Positions 41,650 to 48,949 of a stretch of DNA of 49,334 nt are shown in pieces. Under the pieces are notes generated by a model. The model did not search any database and was not told where the DNA came from. It saw nothing but the letters and a program-made list of their open reading frames with translations. The translations under genes were made by a program, and so were the position numbers. The stretch spans positions 1-49,334 of the forward strand of contig CAZXUI010000028.1 in assembly GCA_964643885.1 (NCBI GenBank). Direction: 5' to 3'. The stretch's first letter is position 1. Each line of letters begins with the position of its first letter. Origin of the DNA: CAADGL01 sp964643885. GTDB taxonomy: Bacteria; Planctomycetota; Phycisphaerae; UBA1845; Fen-1342.

Positions 41650-41836
41650 GAGCCGCGACCGTGGATGTGATCCGAGCCGCGACCGTGAGGGAGCGGGCCA
41701 ATTCAGCAGCGCATCTCGCGCCCACGCGCCAGAACGCACGCACCTGAACGCACGGCGAGGCGCACGCAGTAGGTGGATGTCTACGGCGCTTGCGCGGGCG
41801 ACGCGCCGCCCCCAGCCCGCTCGCTCACGGTCGCGG
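41650..41836. repeat. Inverted pair of CCGCGACCGTGAG repeats at the 3' side of the phage-like cassette
   Basis: GAGCCGCGACCGTG occurs twice in direct orientation (41650-41663 and 41674-41687, 24 bp apart). The second runs on to CCGCGACCGTGAGGGAGCGG (41677-41696). A near-complementary copy, CCCGCTCGCTCACGGTCGCG, lies at 41816-41835. The inverted copies are about 120 bp apart, between the PEP-CTERM gene and the last gene of the Mu-like cassette. Confidence 0.75.
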
Positions 41837-41863
41837 TTCGGTTCAGATCGCGCGCGGTCCGCG

Positions 41864-42082
41864 TCAACCGCCGCGTGCCCGTCCCGCGTCCTCGTGCGCG
41901 ATCCCCAGAATCAGCGCGACGCCGACGCCCACCACCGTCGCCACCGTCTGCTCATCCAGCACCCATCCCGCCTCCGCCGCCCAGGCAACCAGCACGGTCG
42001 CCAGCGCCACCTGCACCTTCCGGCTTCGCAGCGGCCAGAACCACCGCCGCCATCCGTTCGCAACACCGCTCGTCGCGTTCAC
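41864..42082 (-). CDS. Small membrane protein, holin-like
   Basis: Predicted 72-aa protein, last gene of the Mu-like cassette. A basic start (WRRWFWPLRSRKVQ) is followed by two hydrophobic segments, VALATVLVAWAAEAGWVL and TVATVVGVGVALILGIAHED, split by LDEQ. This two-helix plan with a short hydrophilic tail is common among phage holin-like proteins. GTG start; GGAAGGAGG lies 6 nt upstream, and the GTG overlaps the stop of the lipoprotein gene (GTGA). No endolysin gene is seen in the cassette. It could instead be a membrane anchor for a retained particle. Confidence 0.65.
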   Translation of the reverse strand: MNATSGVANGWRRWFWPLRSRKVQVALATVLVAWAAEAGWVLDEQTVATVVGVGVALILGIAHEDAGRARGG

Positions 42083-42552
42083 CGCGCGCCTCCTTCCGAC
42101 GACTCCACACCCTCGCCGACGGCCGCCGCGATCCCCTGTTCCAGCCGCTGGCCCTTCGCCTCGATCTGCTTGATCAGCAGGTCGACGATCGACTGGTCCG
42201 CGTACAGCACCGCATCGACGCCGATCACGCGCAGCGCCGCCGCACGCTCGTGCTGGAGCGCCCAGAACTCGATCAGGTCGCGCTCGTTCCACACGTCGTT
42301 GAGTACCGCCGCCCGCTGCTCGGCCGATTCGCACGCCTCCATCCGCCGCAGCGCCTCGCGAAACAGCAGCACTTTCAGCCCGTCATGCTGCCGCTCGAAG
42401 ACCGCTCGCTGCACACTGTCCGCCCGCCGCTGCGTTTCCAGCGCCATCCGCGTCGATTCGGCCGTGCAGCCGGCCGCGATGCACGCCGCGACGATCGCGC
42501 CGCCCAGGCACGCCGTCCGCCCGACGGTCGAGCCCACCTTCCATCCCCGCAT
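42079..42552 (-). CDS. Small lipoprotein in the Mu-like cassette
   Basis: Predicted 157-aa lipoprotein. The signal sequence (TACLGGAIVAACIAAGC) ends in a lipobox with Cys near residue 29. The mature part is charged and helical (ALETQRRADSVQRAVFERQH, WNERDLIEFWALQHERAAAL) and ends in a Glu/Gly-rich tail. The ATG at 42552 has AAGGAGG 6 nt upstream. A phage lipoprotein next to a holin-like gene recalls an outer-membrane spanin, but no sequence match supports this. Function is unknown. Confidence 0.72.
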   Translation of the reverse strand: MRGWKVGSTVGRTACLGGAIVAACIAAGCTAESTRMALETQRRADSVQRAVFERQHDGLKVLLFREALRRMEACESAEQRAAVLNDVWNERDLIEFWALQHERAAALRVIGVDAVLYADQSIVDLLIKQIEAKGQRLEQGIAAAVGEGVESSEGGAR

Positions 42553-42563
42553 CGCTCGCCTCC

Positions 42564-42863
42564 TTACGCGCCGACCAGCGCGAGCAGCTTCACCGCCGCC
42601 ACGAACCCCTCGCTCCACTTCTCCGCCGCCACCGCCTCGCCCACGCGCTGCGCCGCCGCCCGCAGCTCCGCGTGCGAAATCCACCCGCCGCCGGGCGTGC
42701 TCGCATCCAGCCCGGCGGCCGCATAGTCACGCCGGCCCGGCGTCTGCGTCTGTTGCACGCGCTCCGCTTCGATCAACATCGCGTCGATCACGTGCCGGGC
42801 CGCCTCGACGAACGCCCGCGCCGTGCCCGCATCGATCCGCCCTGCGATCTGCTCCAGCTTCAC
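42564..42863 (-). CDS. Hypothetical protein of the Mu-like cassette (99 aa)
   Basis: Predicted 99-aa protein with no recognised domain. It is helical and Ala-rich (GTARAFVEAARHVIDAMLIE, then ELRAAAQRVGEAVAAEKWSE) and ends VKLLALVGA. GTG start with GGAGGG 8 nt upstream. It lies in the same operon, 46 bp after a structural-looking pair and 11 bp before the lipoprotein gene. It may belong to the head or neck, but nothing visible shows this. Confidence 0.6.
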   Translation of the reverse strand: MKLEQIAGRIDAGTARAFVEAARHVIDAMLIEAERVQQTQTPGRRDYAAAGLDASTPGGGWISHAELRAAAQRVGEAVAAEKWSEGFVAAVKLLALVGA

Positions 42864-42909
42864 GATTCATCCCTCCATTCGCGCCGCGATCCGACGCTCC
42901 GTCGCGCCA

Positions 42910-43233
42910 TCACGCCACACGCTCGTACCAGATCATCAACGAATTCAACTTGCCCGGGGCAAGCGACGTCGTCACACCGAGCGCCTCGCCGACGCCCGTC
43001 GCCACGCCGCCGTCCGCGCCCAGCTCCAGCCCGACCGTCCCCGAATTGGCCACATGCAGCGCCGGCAGCAGACTGCTCTCGCCCGCCTCACCCGGCGAAC
43101 GCAGCAGCCGCAGCGTGCCGGCCGCCTCGAACGAGGCCACGACGCGCGTCACACGCACGCGCGAGCCCGCCTCGCCGCTCACCACGACCTGGCTCGTCTG
43201 CGGGTCCGTATAGCTCGCGATCTGAAGCGCCAC
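42910..43233 (-). CDS. Small structural-looking phage protein, copy 2 (107 aa)
   Basis: Predicted 107-aa, beta-rich protein, clearly paralogous to the gene just upstream (43255-43578). Shared points are VTR followed by a hydrophobic strand, an SS-AG loop, a middle Leu-rich strand, GLT- or GVTTS near residue 85-90, and the ending WYE. GTG start with AAGGAG 5 nt upstream. It probably belongs to the particle surface or head-fibre class of small beta-sandwich proteins. This is inferred from shape and position only. Confidence 0.65.
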   Translation of the reverse strand: MALQIASYTDPQTSQVVVSGEAGSRVRVTRVVASFEAAGTLRLLRSPGEAGESSLLPALHVANSGTVGLELGADGGVATGVGEALGVTTSLAPGKLNSLMIWYERVA

Positions 43234-43254
43234 ATCGGCTCCTTTCGTCCGTCG

Positions 43255-43578
43255 TCAGTCCGTCAGCTCGTACCACACCACGACGGAGTGCGTCGTCGAG
43301 AGCGAGAACTGGCTGGTCAGGCCCAGCGATTTGCCGCGTTGCGTGGCCAGTCCCTGCTCGCGGCCGAGCCGCAGATCCATCACGCCGTTGCTCGGGTTGA
43401 ACAGCCGCGGCGTCAGGTCGCTCTCTTCTCCGCCGCCCGCGTCGGACTTGAGCACCACACTTCCGCCCGCACTCGACGAGAAGACGAGCCGCGTCACCAC
43501 GATCAACTTGCCGGTTACGCCAGGCACGAGCGTCGCCGTCGTACCGGTGTTGCTGAATTCCGCCATCGCCATCGCCAT
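43255..43578 (-). CDS. Small structural-looking phage protein, copy 1 (107 aa)
   Basis: Predicted 107-aa beta-rich protein, first of a tandem duplicated pair. It begins MAMAMAEFSNTG and has VTRLVFSSSAGGSVVLKSDA in the middle. LGLTSQFSLSTTHSVVVWYE sits near the end. The two copies have diverged widely but keep the same length and the WYE ending. GGGAGA precedes the ATG. Placed right after gp36, where Mu has further head-tail genes; a decoration or fibre role is possible. Confidence 0.65.
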   Translation of the reverse strand: MAMAMAEFSNTGTTATLVPGVTGKLIVVTRLVFSSSAGGSVVLKSDAGGGEESDLTPRLFNPSNGVMDLRLGREQGLATQRGKSLGLTSQFSLSTTHSVVVWYELTD

Positions 43579-43602
43579 GCGATCTCTCCCGCTGCGTCTC
43601 GA

Positions 43603-44055
43603 TTACAGTCCGTCCAGCGACTCGCTCGTGAACACGCGCGGCGGCGCTGAGTACAGCGGCGTCGTCTCGCTCTGCCCGCGCGACGCCGGCTGCACGCCGC
43701 CCGGCAGCGCCACGCGCCCGTCCGCCAGCGCCATCAGCCATTGCCGCGCCTCCTCGTGCAGCACGCGCAGCCGCTCCGGCACGTCCGTCACGAACGGCGA
43801 GCTCTTCCACGCCAGGAACTCGGCCACATCCAGCACGCGCGCCCGCAACGCCGCCGCCACCTGCGGATACAGCCCCAGGTCGATCGGGGTCGCGAAGCGC
43901 GTCGCCAGGAAGCTGTTCGCCTGCGCCTCCGCCTCGTCCACGATCTGCTGCGCGACCACATCGTCGGCCGTCGTGCCCGCGATGCGGTCCGTCAGCCGGG
44001 CGTAGAGCGCGCTTCCCAGACGCTGCTCGAGTTGCTCGATCGTCACATACGCCAC
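43603..44055 (-). CDS. Mu gp36-like protein (DUF1320)
   Basis: Predicted 150-aa protein of the DUF1320 family, equivalent to Mu gp36, which lies between the head and tail genes. The family opening is clear: VTIEQLEQRLGSALYARLTD, then VAQQIVDEAEAQANSFLATR, FATPIDLGLYPQVAAALRAR and VLDVAEFLAW. GTG start with GGGAG 6 nt upstream. Its presence shows the cassette once was part of a tailed phage, since gp36 acts near the head-tail connection. The matching gp37 and tail genes do not follow. Confidence 0.85.
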   Translation of the reverse strand: MAYVTIEQLEQRLGSALYARLTDRIAGTTADDVVAQQIVDEAEAQANSFLATRFATPIDLGLYPQVAAALRARVLDVAEFLAWKSSPFVTDVPERLRVLHEEARQWLMALADGRVALPGGVQPASRGQSETTPLYSAPPRVFTSESLDGL

Positions 44056-44154
44056 GTCGTTCTCCCTCGCTCGGCAATCGTTCGCGGTTCGGCCGCATCT
44101 CGCGCGCGGCGAGCCCGCCTGATGGATGGCCGGGGACGCGGTCCGCCGCTTCCT

Positions 44155-44179
44155 CGGGGAGCGCGGGCGTCTCGCCCGC
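44155..44179. repeat. GCGGGCGTCTCGCCCGC hairpin repeat inside the cassette
   Basis: GCGGGCG, TCT, CGCCCGC (44163-44179), preceded by GGGGAGC. An identical core lies at 49107-49123. This copy is in the 204-bp gap between gpT and gp36 genes, the largest gap of the cassette. Confidence 0.85.
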
Positions 44180-44259
44180 TGTCTCTCCCACTCACGGCAG
44201 ACCGCGCCGGCTCCCCATCGCGCCGCCGCCCTGTCAGCATGCGGCGCCGGCCATCACGT

Positions 44260-45189
44260 TCACGTCAGCGTCACCAGGCACGCATCCTGCCAGAACCCGT
44301 AGCCGGCCGCGTGAATCGCCTTCACGCCGTACTGGTGCTGGTTCTCGTTGATCTCCAGCTCGCTCCCCTCCGCGAGCACCTGGATCTGCACCGGCAGCTC
44401 CTCCTGGAACAGGAATGGGCGCGCCTGGCCGTCCGTGCGGAATACCGCGAAGCGGTCGTTCCACGTCAGCCGCGGGTTTGCCACCCAGCTCACGCGGAAC
44501 GGCTCGGCCGCGGCGAGCGGGTTGTCCGTACTGTTGAAGGTGCGGCTCGACAGGGCGATGAGCGTCGGCGAGAGCAGGTTCATCGGCACCATGACGAGAA
44601 ACTCGCGGGCGGATTCGTTCATCGGCTCGGCCTGGTCGTCGCGGATGCTGAGGATCTGGCTGAGCCCCTTGACGATCGCGCCATACATCTCCGTCTCGGT
44701 CGGCGCCGTCGGCGTGCCCGCGTCGAACGTCACCGCGTTGCTTTGTGCGCCGGAGTCGCCCTCGGCGTGCGTCGTCGAGAAGAACGGCTGCCCGTCGTAG
44801 CCCTCCTGCGACTCGCCGCCGAGAATCAGCTCGGTCAGCAGCTTGTTCGGATGCGTCGCCACGCGCCGCGCCATTTCGTTCACGCGGATCATCACCTGGC
44901 CCGTCTTGTCGCGCCGCTGCTCGTCCGCGTCCACGCGGATCGTCGATTCCCACACCTTGTTGGCGATCGTCACGCCCTGCGAGCGCAGCGGCCGCACCTG
45001 CCGTCCGCCTTTCCACTCGCGTACCTGCGGAACCATCCCCAGCCAGCGATAGGTCTCCGCCTCCTGGTTGCTGGCGAAGCGCATCGCCAGCTTCGTCCAC
45101 CACGCGCTGGCCGCGAATTCCTCCAGCCGGCGATAAAACCGCCCGATGATCGCCCGCGACGTCAACCCCGTATCAACCACCACTGCCAT
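44260..45189 (-). CDS. Mu-like major head protein (gpT family)
   Basis: Predicted 309-aa capsid protein of the Mu gpT family. Family-like segments include FYRRLEEFAASAWWTKLAMR, YRWLGMVPQVREWKGGRQVR, and DQQRRDKTGQ-type charged stretch (DADEQRRDKTGQVM). DGQPFFSTTHAEGDSG follows. QYGVKAIHAAGYGFWQDAC lies at the C-terminus. Length is close to Mu gpT (about 305 aa). ATG start. It lies after the protease and decoration genes as in Mu, and reads as an intact gene with no frameshift. Confidence 0.88.
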   Translation of the reverse strand: MAVVVDTGLTSRAIIGRFYRRLEEFAASAWWTKLAMRFASNQEAETYRWLGMVPQVREWKGGRQVRPLRSQGVTIANKVWESTIRVDADEQRRDKTGQVMIRVNEMARRVATHPNKLLTELILGGESQEGYDGQPFFSTTHAEGDSGAQSNAVTFDAGTPTAPTETEMYGAIVKGLSQILSIRDDQAEPMNESAREFLVMVPMNLLSPTLIALSSRTFNSTDNPLAAAEPFRVSWVANPRLTWNDRFAVFRTDGQARPFLFQEELPVQIQVLAEGSELEINENQHQYGVKAIHAAGYGFWQDACLVTLT

Positions 45190-45267
45190 CTGCGTTCTCC
45201 CTTGTGCGGGTGCAGCGCCCGCCTGCCATCGTCTCTCGTCCGTCCGTCACTCGCTGGTCGGCGGCGT

Positions 45268-46005
45268 CTACGAAATGTCCCGGCTCAGCACGACCCACTC
45301 GCTGCCCGTGCACAGCAGCAGCGCCGTGTCGTAGTGCCCGTCGATCGTCACCAGCGCCGACACGCCGTCGATCGTCTCCGATCCGTTGGCGTCCAGGATG
45401 ATCGGGAACGCGTCGCTCGACGTCTTGATCACACGCAGCCATCCGCCCGCCCGCACGTTCGCCACCGGCGGAAGCGTCAGCGTCCGCGACGCCGTGTTCG
45501 CCATCACCAGCACGCGGTTCACCTGATCGAGCGTCAGCGTCGCGTTCGCGTCGGCGAGCTGGAGCGTCGGCAGCCCGCCCGAAAGGCCCGTTCCGCTCCC
45601 CACGGGCTGGCAGCGAACCCGCGCCAGCTCGCCCTCTTCGATCGCCACCACCCGCCCGACGCGGCTGTCGCCCGCCGGCGAGAGCGTCAGCGTCTCGTCA
45701 TCCGATGCGAACACCTCGCGGCCAAGGTCCGCCTGGGTCAGGCCGGCCACCGCGTGCACGATGTCGATCGATTGATACACGCGAACATCGACCGCCCCCG
45801 CCGAGTGGCCGGCCTGCGTGTTGTCTGCCTGGCGATACGCGACGCCGACGAAGTCGTCGCCCGCGACCAGCGGCCGGACGTAGCCGGTCGACCGGTTTCG
45901 CCCGACCAGCGCCCCTTTGTGAATCACCACGTTGTCATCCATCGGCAGGTCCAGCAGCTCCTGCGACGAGAAGAACAACACTTCGCGATCCTGTGTCAGT
46001 GGCAT
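45268..46005 (-). CDS. Capsid decoration/cement-like protein
   Basis: Predicted 245-aa protein. The N-terminal part (DNVVIHKGALVGRNRSTGYV, then DDFVGVAYRQADNTQ) resembles DUF2190-like capsid cement proteins. The C-terminal half (about 150-245) is a separate beta-rich domain with RTLTLPPVANVRAGGWLRVI and TIDGHYDTALLLCTGSEWVV, which could be an extra surface domain. The ATG at 46005 follows GGGAGAAAGAG. It sits between protease and major head genes, where decoration proteins often lie. The family call is by eye. Confidence 0.68.
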   Translation of the reverse strand: MPLTQDREVLFFSSQELLDLPMDDNVVIHKGALVGRNRSTGYVRPLVAGDDFVGVAYRQADNTQAGHSAGAVDVRVYQSIDIVHAVAGLTQADLGREVFASDDETLTLSPAGDSRVGRVVAIEEGELARVRCQPVGSGTGLSGGLPTLQLADANATLTLDQVNRVLVMANTASRTLTLPPVANVRAGGWLRVIKTSSDAFPIILDANGSETIDGVSALVTIDGHYDTALLLCTGSEWVVLSRDIS

Positions 46006-46076
46006 GGCTCTCTTTCTCCCTCTTCGTTTCGCTCGGTCTCGATTTCGCTCGCGCCTCGCGTGCGACGCTCGATGCG

Positions 46077-47012
46077 TCACGCGCCGCGGGCCAGCACTCG
46101 CACGCGGCCGGCCAATACCGCCCGCTCATACGCCTCCAGGTCCTCCGCCTCGATCGCCGCTCCGTCGCGCTGCGGCTCGCGGGCCGCGCGCAGCGGCCGC
46201 ACGCCGCCCGTGCCGTCCAGCTCGATCACCCGCCCGGGCGGCAGCAGCACGGGCGCCCGCTCCAGCCGCATCTCCGCTCGCGATGCGTCGAGCAGGAAGT
46301 CTTCGCGCCAGTCCTCGCGCGTGCTTTCGACGATCTTGCCCGCCCGCATGCCGCGCTCGATGAAGGCCTCCGCCTGGTGCGCGAGCACCTCGCGCGAGAG
46401 CGCCGCAACCCGCATCCGAGCCGCCTCCAGCTCGCGCCGCAGCCCCGCGACCTGCTCGGCGTTCGCGTCGTCATCCTCATCCGAGACCGACGCCGACCGG
46501 CTCGCCGCCAGCGCCTGCACGCCGTGCATCGCCGGGTCATTCGTCAGCGCCACCGGCCCCAGCGCCGCCAGCCCGCTGCAATCCTCATCCGTCCAGTAGA
46601 TCACCGGCGAGAAGTAGCGGTACTCGCCGCTTCGCAGCAGCTCCGCCGCCCGCGGCGTCCAGCTCACGTCCACCGCCCACAGCCCGTCCGCGCGAATCTC
46701 CAGCCCGCCGATCCAACCCGCCGCCGGCCGCAGGCCGTCTCCCCGCGCCGCCCGCCGCGAAACGCTCTGATGCTCGTAGTCGATCGCCAGCTTCCGCCCG
46801 AGCTGCTCGAACCAGCGCACCGCCGCCTCCGCGTGCGGGCGCTCGAAGACGAAGCTCCCGCCCGACACCGGCCGCTCGACGCTCACTTCGCCGAACGGGA
46901 TCAGCAGGAACTCGCTCACCGGCTCGCCGCCCGCGCCAAGCTCCATCCGCGCGAGCTGCCACACGCCGCCGCGCCGCTCCAGCTCAACCGCCCGCTCCAC
47001 TCGCTCACTCAT
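46077..47012 (-). CDS. Mu gpI-like head maturation protease
   Basis: Predicted 311-aa phage protease/scaffold. The N-terminal protease part shows FLLIPFGEVSVERP, LAIDYEHQSV with the conserved His, PAAGWIGGLEIRADGLWAVD, and YRYFSPVIYW followed by ALTNDPAM, all characteristic of the Mu I protein family. The C-terminal half (about 185-260) is Glu/Arg-rich coiled coil, fitting the scaffold portion that in Mu is also made separately as Z. ATG start. The gene lies directly upstream of the decoration gene. Confidence 0.85.
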   Translation of the reverse strand: MSERVERAVELERRGGVWQLARMELGAGGEPVSEFLLIPFGEVSVERPVSGGSFVFERPHAEAAVRWFEQLGRKLAIDYEHQSVSRRAARGDGLRPAAGWIGGLEIRADGLWAVDVSWTPRAAELLRSGEYRYFSPVIYWTDEDCSGLAALGPVALTNDPAMHGVQALAASRSASVSDEDDDANAEQVAGLRRELEAARMRVAALSREVLAHQAEAFIERGMRAGKIVESTREDWREDFLLDASRAEMRLERAPVLLPPGRVIELDGTGGVRPLRAAREPQRDGAAIEAEDLEAYERAVLAGRVRVLARGA

Positions 47013-47031
47013 CCCGCTTCCCTCCAGTCGC

Positions 47032-47556
47032 TCACGCAGTCCGCCGCTGCGGCGACGAATTCGCCACCGTGGCCGCCGCGTCGTCCGCTTTGCTCATCAG
47101 CTCGATCCGCTCATTGCCGCTCGGCTCGCCGCTCGCTTCGAATCCCAGCGATTCGTAGAACCCGCGCGGGTCGCCGCCGCTCATGTCGCGCTTGACGCGC
47201 ACCTGCCGCGCCCCGCTCTCCTCCACCAGCCGCCGGCCGATGCCCAGCCCGCGATACGCCGGGTGAACCAGCACATTCACCAGCCGGCTGCCGCGCGTCA
47301 GCACGACGATGCCGACCAGCACGCAGTCGATCTCCGCGATCAGCACGCGATGCCGCCGCCCCGCGACCATCTCCGCCAGTTGCCCGCGCCGCAGGAAGTA
47401 ATCACGCCGCAGCATCGCGTCGAAGAAGAACTGGAGCGGGCGCACGTCGCTCGCGTCCGCTTCTCGTACACGCAGCGACACGGGCGCCGGCTTGGCCGCT
47501 TCGCCGCCGGCCGGGCTCGCCGCCGCGGCATCCCGCGTCTGAGTTGCCGCCGTCAT
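47032..47556 (-). CDS. GNAT family N-acetyltransferase within the phage cassette
   Basis: Predicted 174-aa acetyltransferase. After a 25-residue disordered Ala-rich N-terminus the GNAT fold is seen: LRVREADASDVRPLQFFFDA, IDCVLVGIVVLTRGSRLVNV, and the acetyl-CoA loop VHPAYRGLGIGRRLVEESGA. GFYESLGFEASGEP follows. The ATG overlaps the portal stop codon (ATGA), so translation is coupled to the portal. GNAT genes occur in some phages, and Mu Mom has a GNAT-like fold, but similarity to Mom was not seen. The target (protein, DNA base or antibiotic) is unknown. Confidence 0.82.
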   Translation of the reverse strand: MTAATQTRDAAAASPAGGEAAKPAPVSLRVREADASDVRPLQFFFDAMLRRDYFLRRGQLAEMVAGRRHRVLIAEIDCVLVGIVVLTRGSRLVNVLVHPAYRGLGIGRRLVEESGARQVRVKRDMSGGDPRGFYESLGFEASGEPSGNERIELMSKADDAAATVANSSPQRRTA

Positions 47557-48827
47557 GACCTTCTCCCCGCCGATAGCGTCGGCTCGTCCTCCGCCGCCTC
47601 CGGAATGCCCAGCGCCTGGTGCACCCAGCGCGCCGGCACGCGCAGCCCCAGCTCGCTCACCGCCACCGCCAGCGTCTGTGCCAGAGATCTCGTATCCACG
47701 GATTGCACCAGCGCCCGCCGGAAATGCGGCGGCTGCACGCCCGGCCCGAAGCGCGCCCGCGTCAGCGGAGCCAGCAGGTCGCGCCGCAGCGTCTTTGCCT
47801 CGTCCACCATGTCCCCCGCCAACAGGTCCTCGCGCACGCGGTCGTGCACTTCGGCCGCCGCCCGCGAGCCGCTCGTGCGAATGTCCGTCGTCAAATGCTG
47901 CCCCAGCCACAGGATCGTCACCTCCGTGTTGCAGTATTCCTGAAGCGGGGCGAAGACGTGCTGCGGCTCGCCGCGGCCTTCGAGCAGCTCCAGCTCGACA
48001 TTTCGCCCGACGACCGCGACCGCATCGCGGCCCAGGTCTTCCAGCATCCGCAGCAGCGCCCGCCGGTCGTTCTCCGGAAGCGCCGCGTCCACCCGCGCCA
48101 CGCGGATCGGCGCCGCCGTCGATTGCGAGGTGATCAGCCAGTCTTTTAGGCTCAGGCTCTGTGCCACGAACAGCAGCACGCTCCGCCGCAGCAGACCGCC
48201 CTCGAACGAGCGCCCCGCCTGGCAGCGAGGCCGATGGATCAGCCACTTGCCGGGCGATTCATCGAGCGCCACGCCCAGCGACGGCTCGCGCTGCGTGCGC
48301 ACACGCAGCCGCCACGGCTCGTGCGGGTCCGCCATCAGCCGCGAATGCGGCACCGGCACGAGGTCGACCAGCCGGCCGCGCTCCCACACCAGCTCCGCCA
48401 CCGAGATGCCCAGCCCGATCGCCGCGGCCAGGTGCTCGAGCACGTCGCGAAAGCGCTCGAGCGCGGCGAGCTGCTCGCGGCACCACGCGGCCGCCCGGCG
48501 GCTGGTTTCGTCGCGGTCGGCCGGCGCGAGTTCCCAATCCAGCCCGGTCAGGGCCATTCGCCGGGTGGCCTCGACGGCGCTGAGCCGCGGCCACTTCTGG
48601 AGCATCTCAGTCAGCAGCTCGAATTGCTGGGCCGGCTGGCCGTCGTCGGCCGCGTGCAGCATGGCCAGGGCCCGCTGCGGTGTGAGCCCGACCGTGGGGT
48701 GCAGCCGCAGGCTGTCCTCGCGCCAGGGGCGGATGACTCGCCCGGCAGGCCCGCGACCGCGCCGCCGCGGCAGCAACGAGCCGAGCATGCCGAGGATGCT
48801 TCTGCGGGGTGGGGTCGGGTCAGACAT
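47553..48827 (-). CDS. Mu gp29-like portal protein (DUF935)
   Basis: Predicted 424-aa portal of the DUF935 family, first gene of the cassette. The family's C-terminal core is clear: YCNTEVTILWLGQHLTTDIR, SGSRAAAEVHDRVREDLLAG, and LRRDLLAPLTRARFG. The N-terminal half has RLSAVEATRRMALTGLDWEL and ISVAELVWERGRLVDLVPVP. It is somewhat shorter than Mu gp29 (about 510 aa). The ATG at 48827 follows GAGGAG by 6 nt; the frame is open another 29 codons upstream without family match. A portal is normally paired with a terminase, which is not in this window. Confidence 0.87.
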   Translation of the reverse strand: MSDPTPPRRSILGMLGSLLPRRRGRGPAGRVIRPWREDSLRLHPTVGLTPQRALAMLHAADDGQPAQQFELLTEMLQKWPRLSAVEATRRMALTGLDWELAPADRDETSRRAAAWCREQLAALERFRDVLEHLAAAIGLGISVAELVWERGRLVDLVPVPHSRLMADPHEPWRLRVRTQREPSLGVALDESPGKWLIHRPRCQAGRSFEGGLLRRSVLLFVAQSLSLKDWLITSQSTAAPIRVARVDAALPENDRRALLRMLEDLGRDAVAVVGRNVELELLEGRGEPQHVFAPLQEYCNTEVTILWLGQHLTTDIRTSGSRAAAEVHDRVREDLLAGDMVDEAKTLRRDLLAPLTRARFGPGVQPPHFRRALVQSVDTRSLAQTLAVAVSELGLRVPARWVHQALGIPEAAEDEPTLSAGRRS

Positions 48828-48920
48828 GCACGTCTCCTCTCGCGGCCCGGGCGGCGGTCCACGTCCGCCTTGCCGGCCATTCGCGGCTGCGGCGGACACC
48901 TGCCGGCCGGCCACACTGAG

Positions 48921-48949
48921 AGCATAGCATGCGTGTGCGAGAATGTCTA
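48921..48949 (-). promoter_or_regulatory. Candidate promoter and operator of the Mu-like cassette
   Basis: On the minus strand TAGACA (48944-48949), a 17-bp spacer and TATGCT (48921-48926) lie about 95 bp before the portal ATG. The -35 matches 5 of 6 and the -10 matches 4 of 6 consensus bases. A CTAG-N5-CTAG repeat (48947-48959) overlaps the -35 and could be an operator; CTAG is rare in bacteria. Confidence 0.5.

Larger units (their letters stand above)
41864..48827 (-). mobile_element. Mu-like head-gene cassette (partial or domesticated prophage)
   Basis: Eleven consecutive minus-strand genes with tight spacing and strong Shine-Dalgarno sites. In transcription order they are: DUF935 portal, GNAT, gpI-like protease, decoration-like protein, gpT head protein, gp36/DUF1320, two paralogous 107-aa proteins, a 99-aa protein, a lipoprotein, and a holin-like protein. 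No transposase, repressor, terminase, gp30-like morphogenesis, tail or baseplate gene lies inside. Its left neighbour is a chromosomal PEP-CTERM gene and its right neighbour an RHS fragment. Terminase cannot be immediately upstream. Palindromic repeats border it on both sides. No att site or target duplication was found. Confidence 0.82.

Noticed and set aside
43741..46599. A 952-codon plus-strand frame across the phage head genes
   Set aside because: Antisense to gpT, gp36 and decoration genes that have family motifs and ribosome sites.
41864..48827. Complete inducible Mu prophage
   Set aside because: No transposase, repressor, terminase or tail genes and no target-site duplication are visible in the window.
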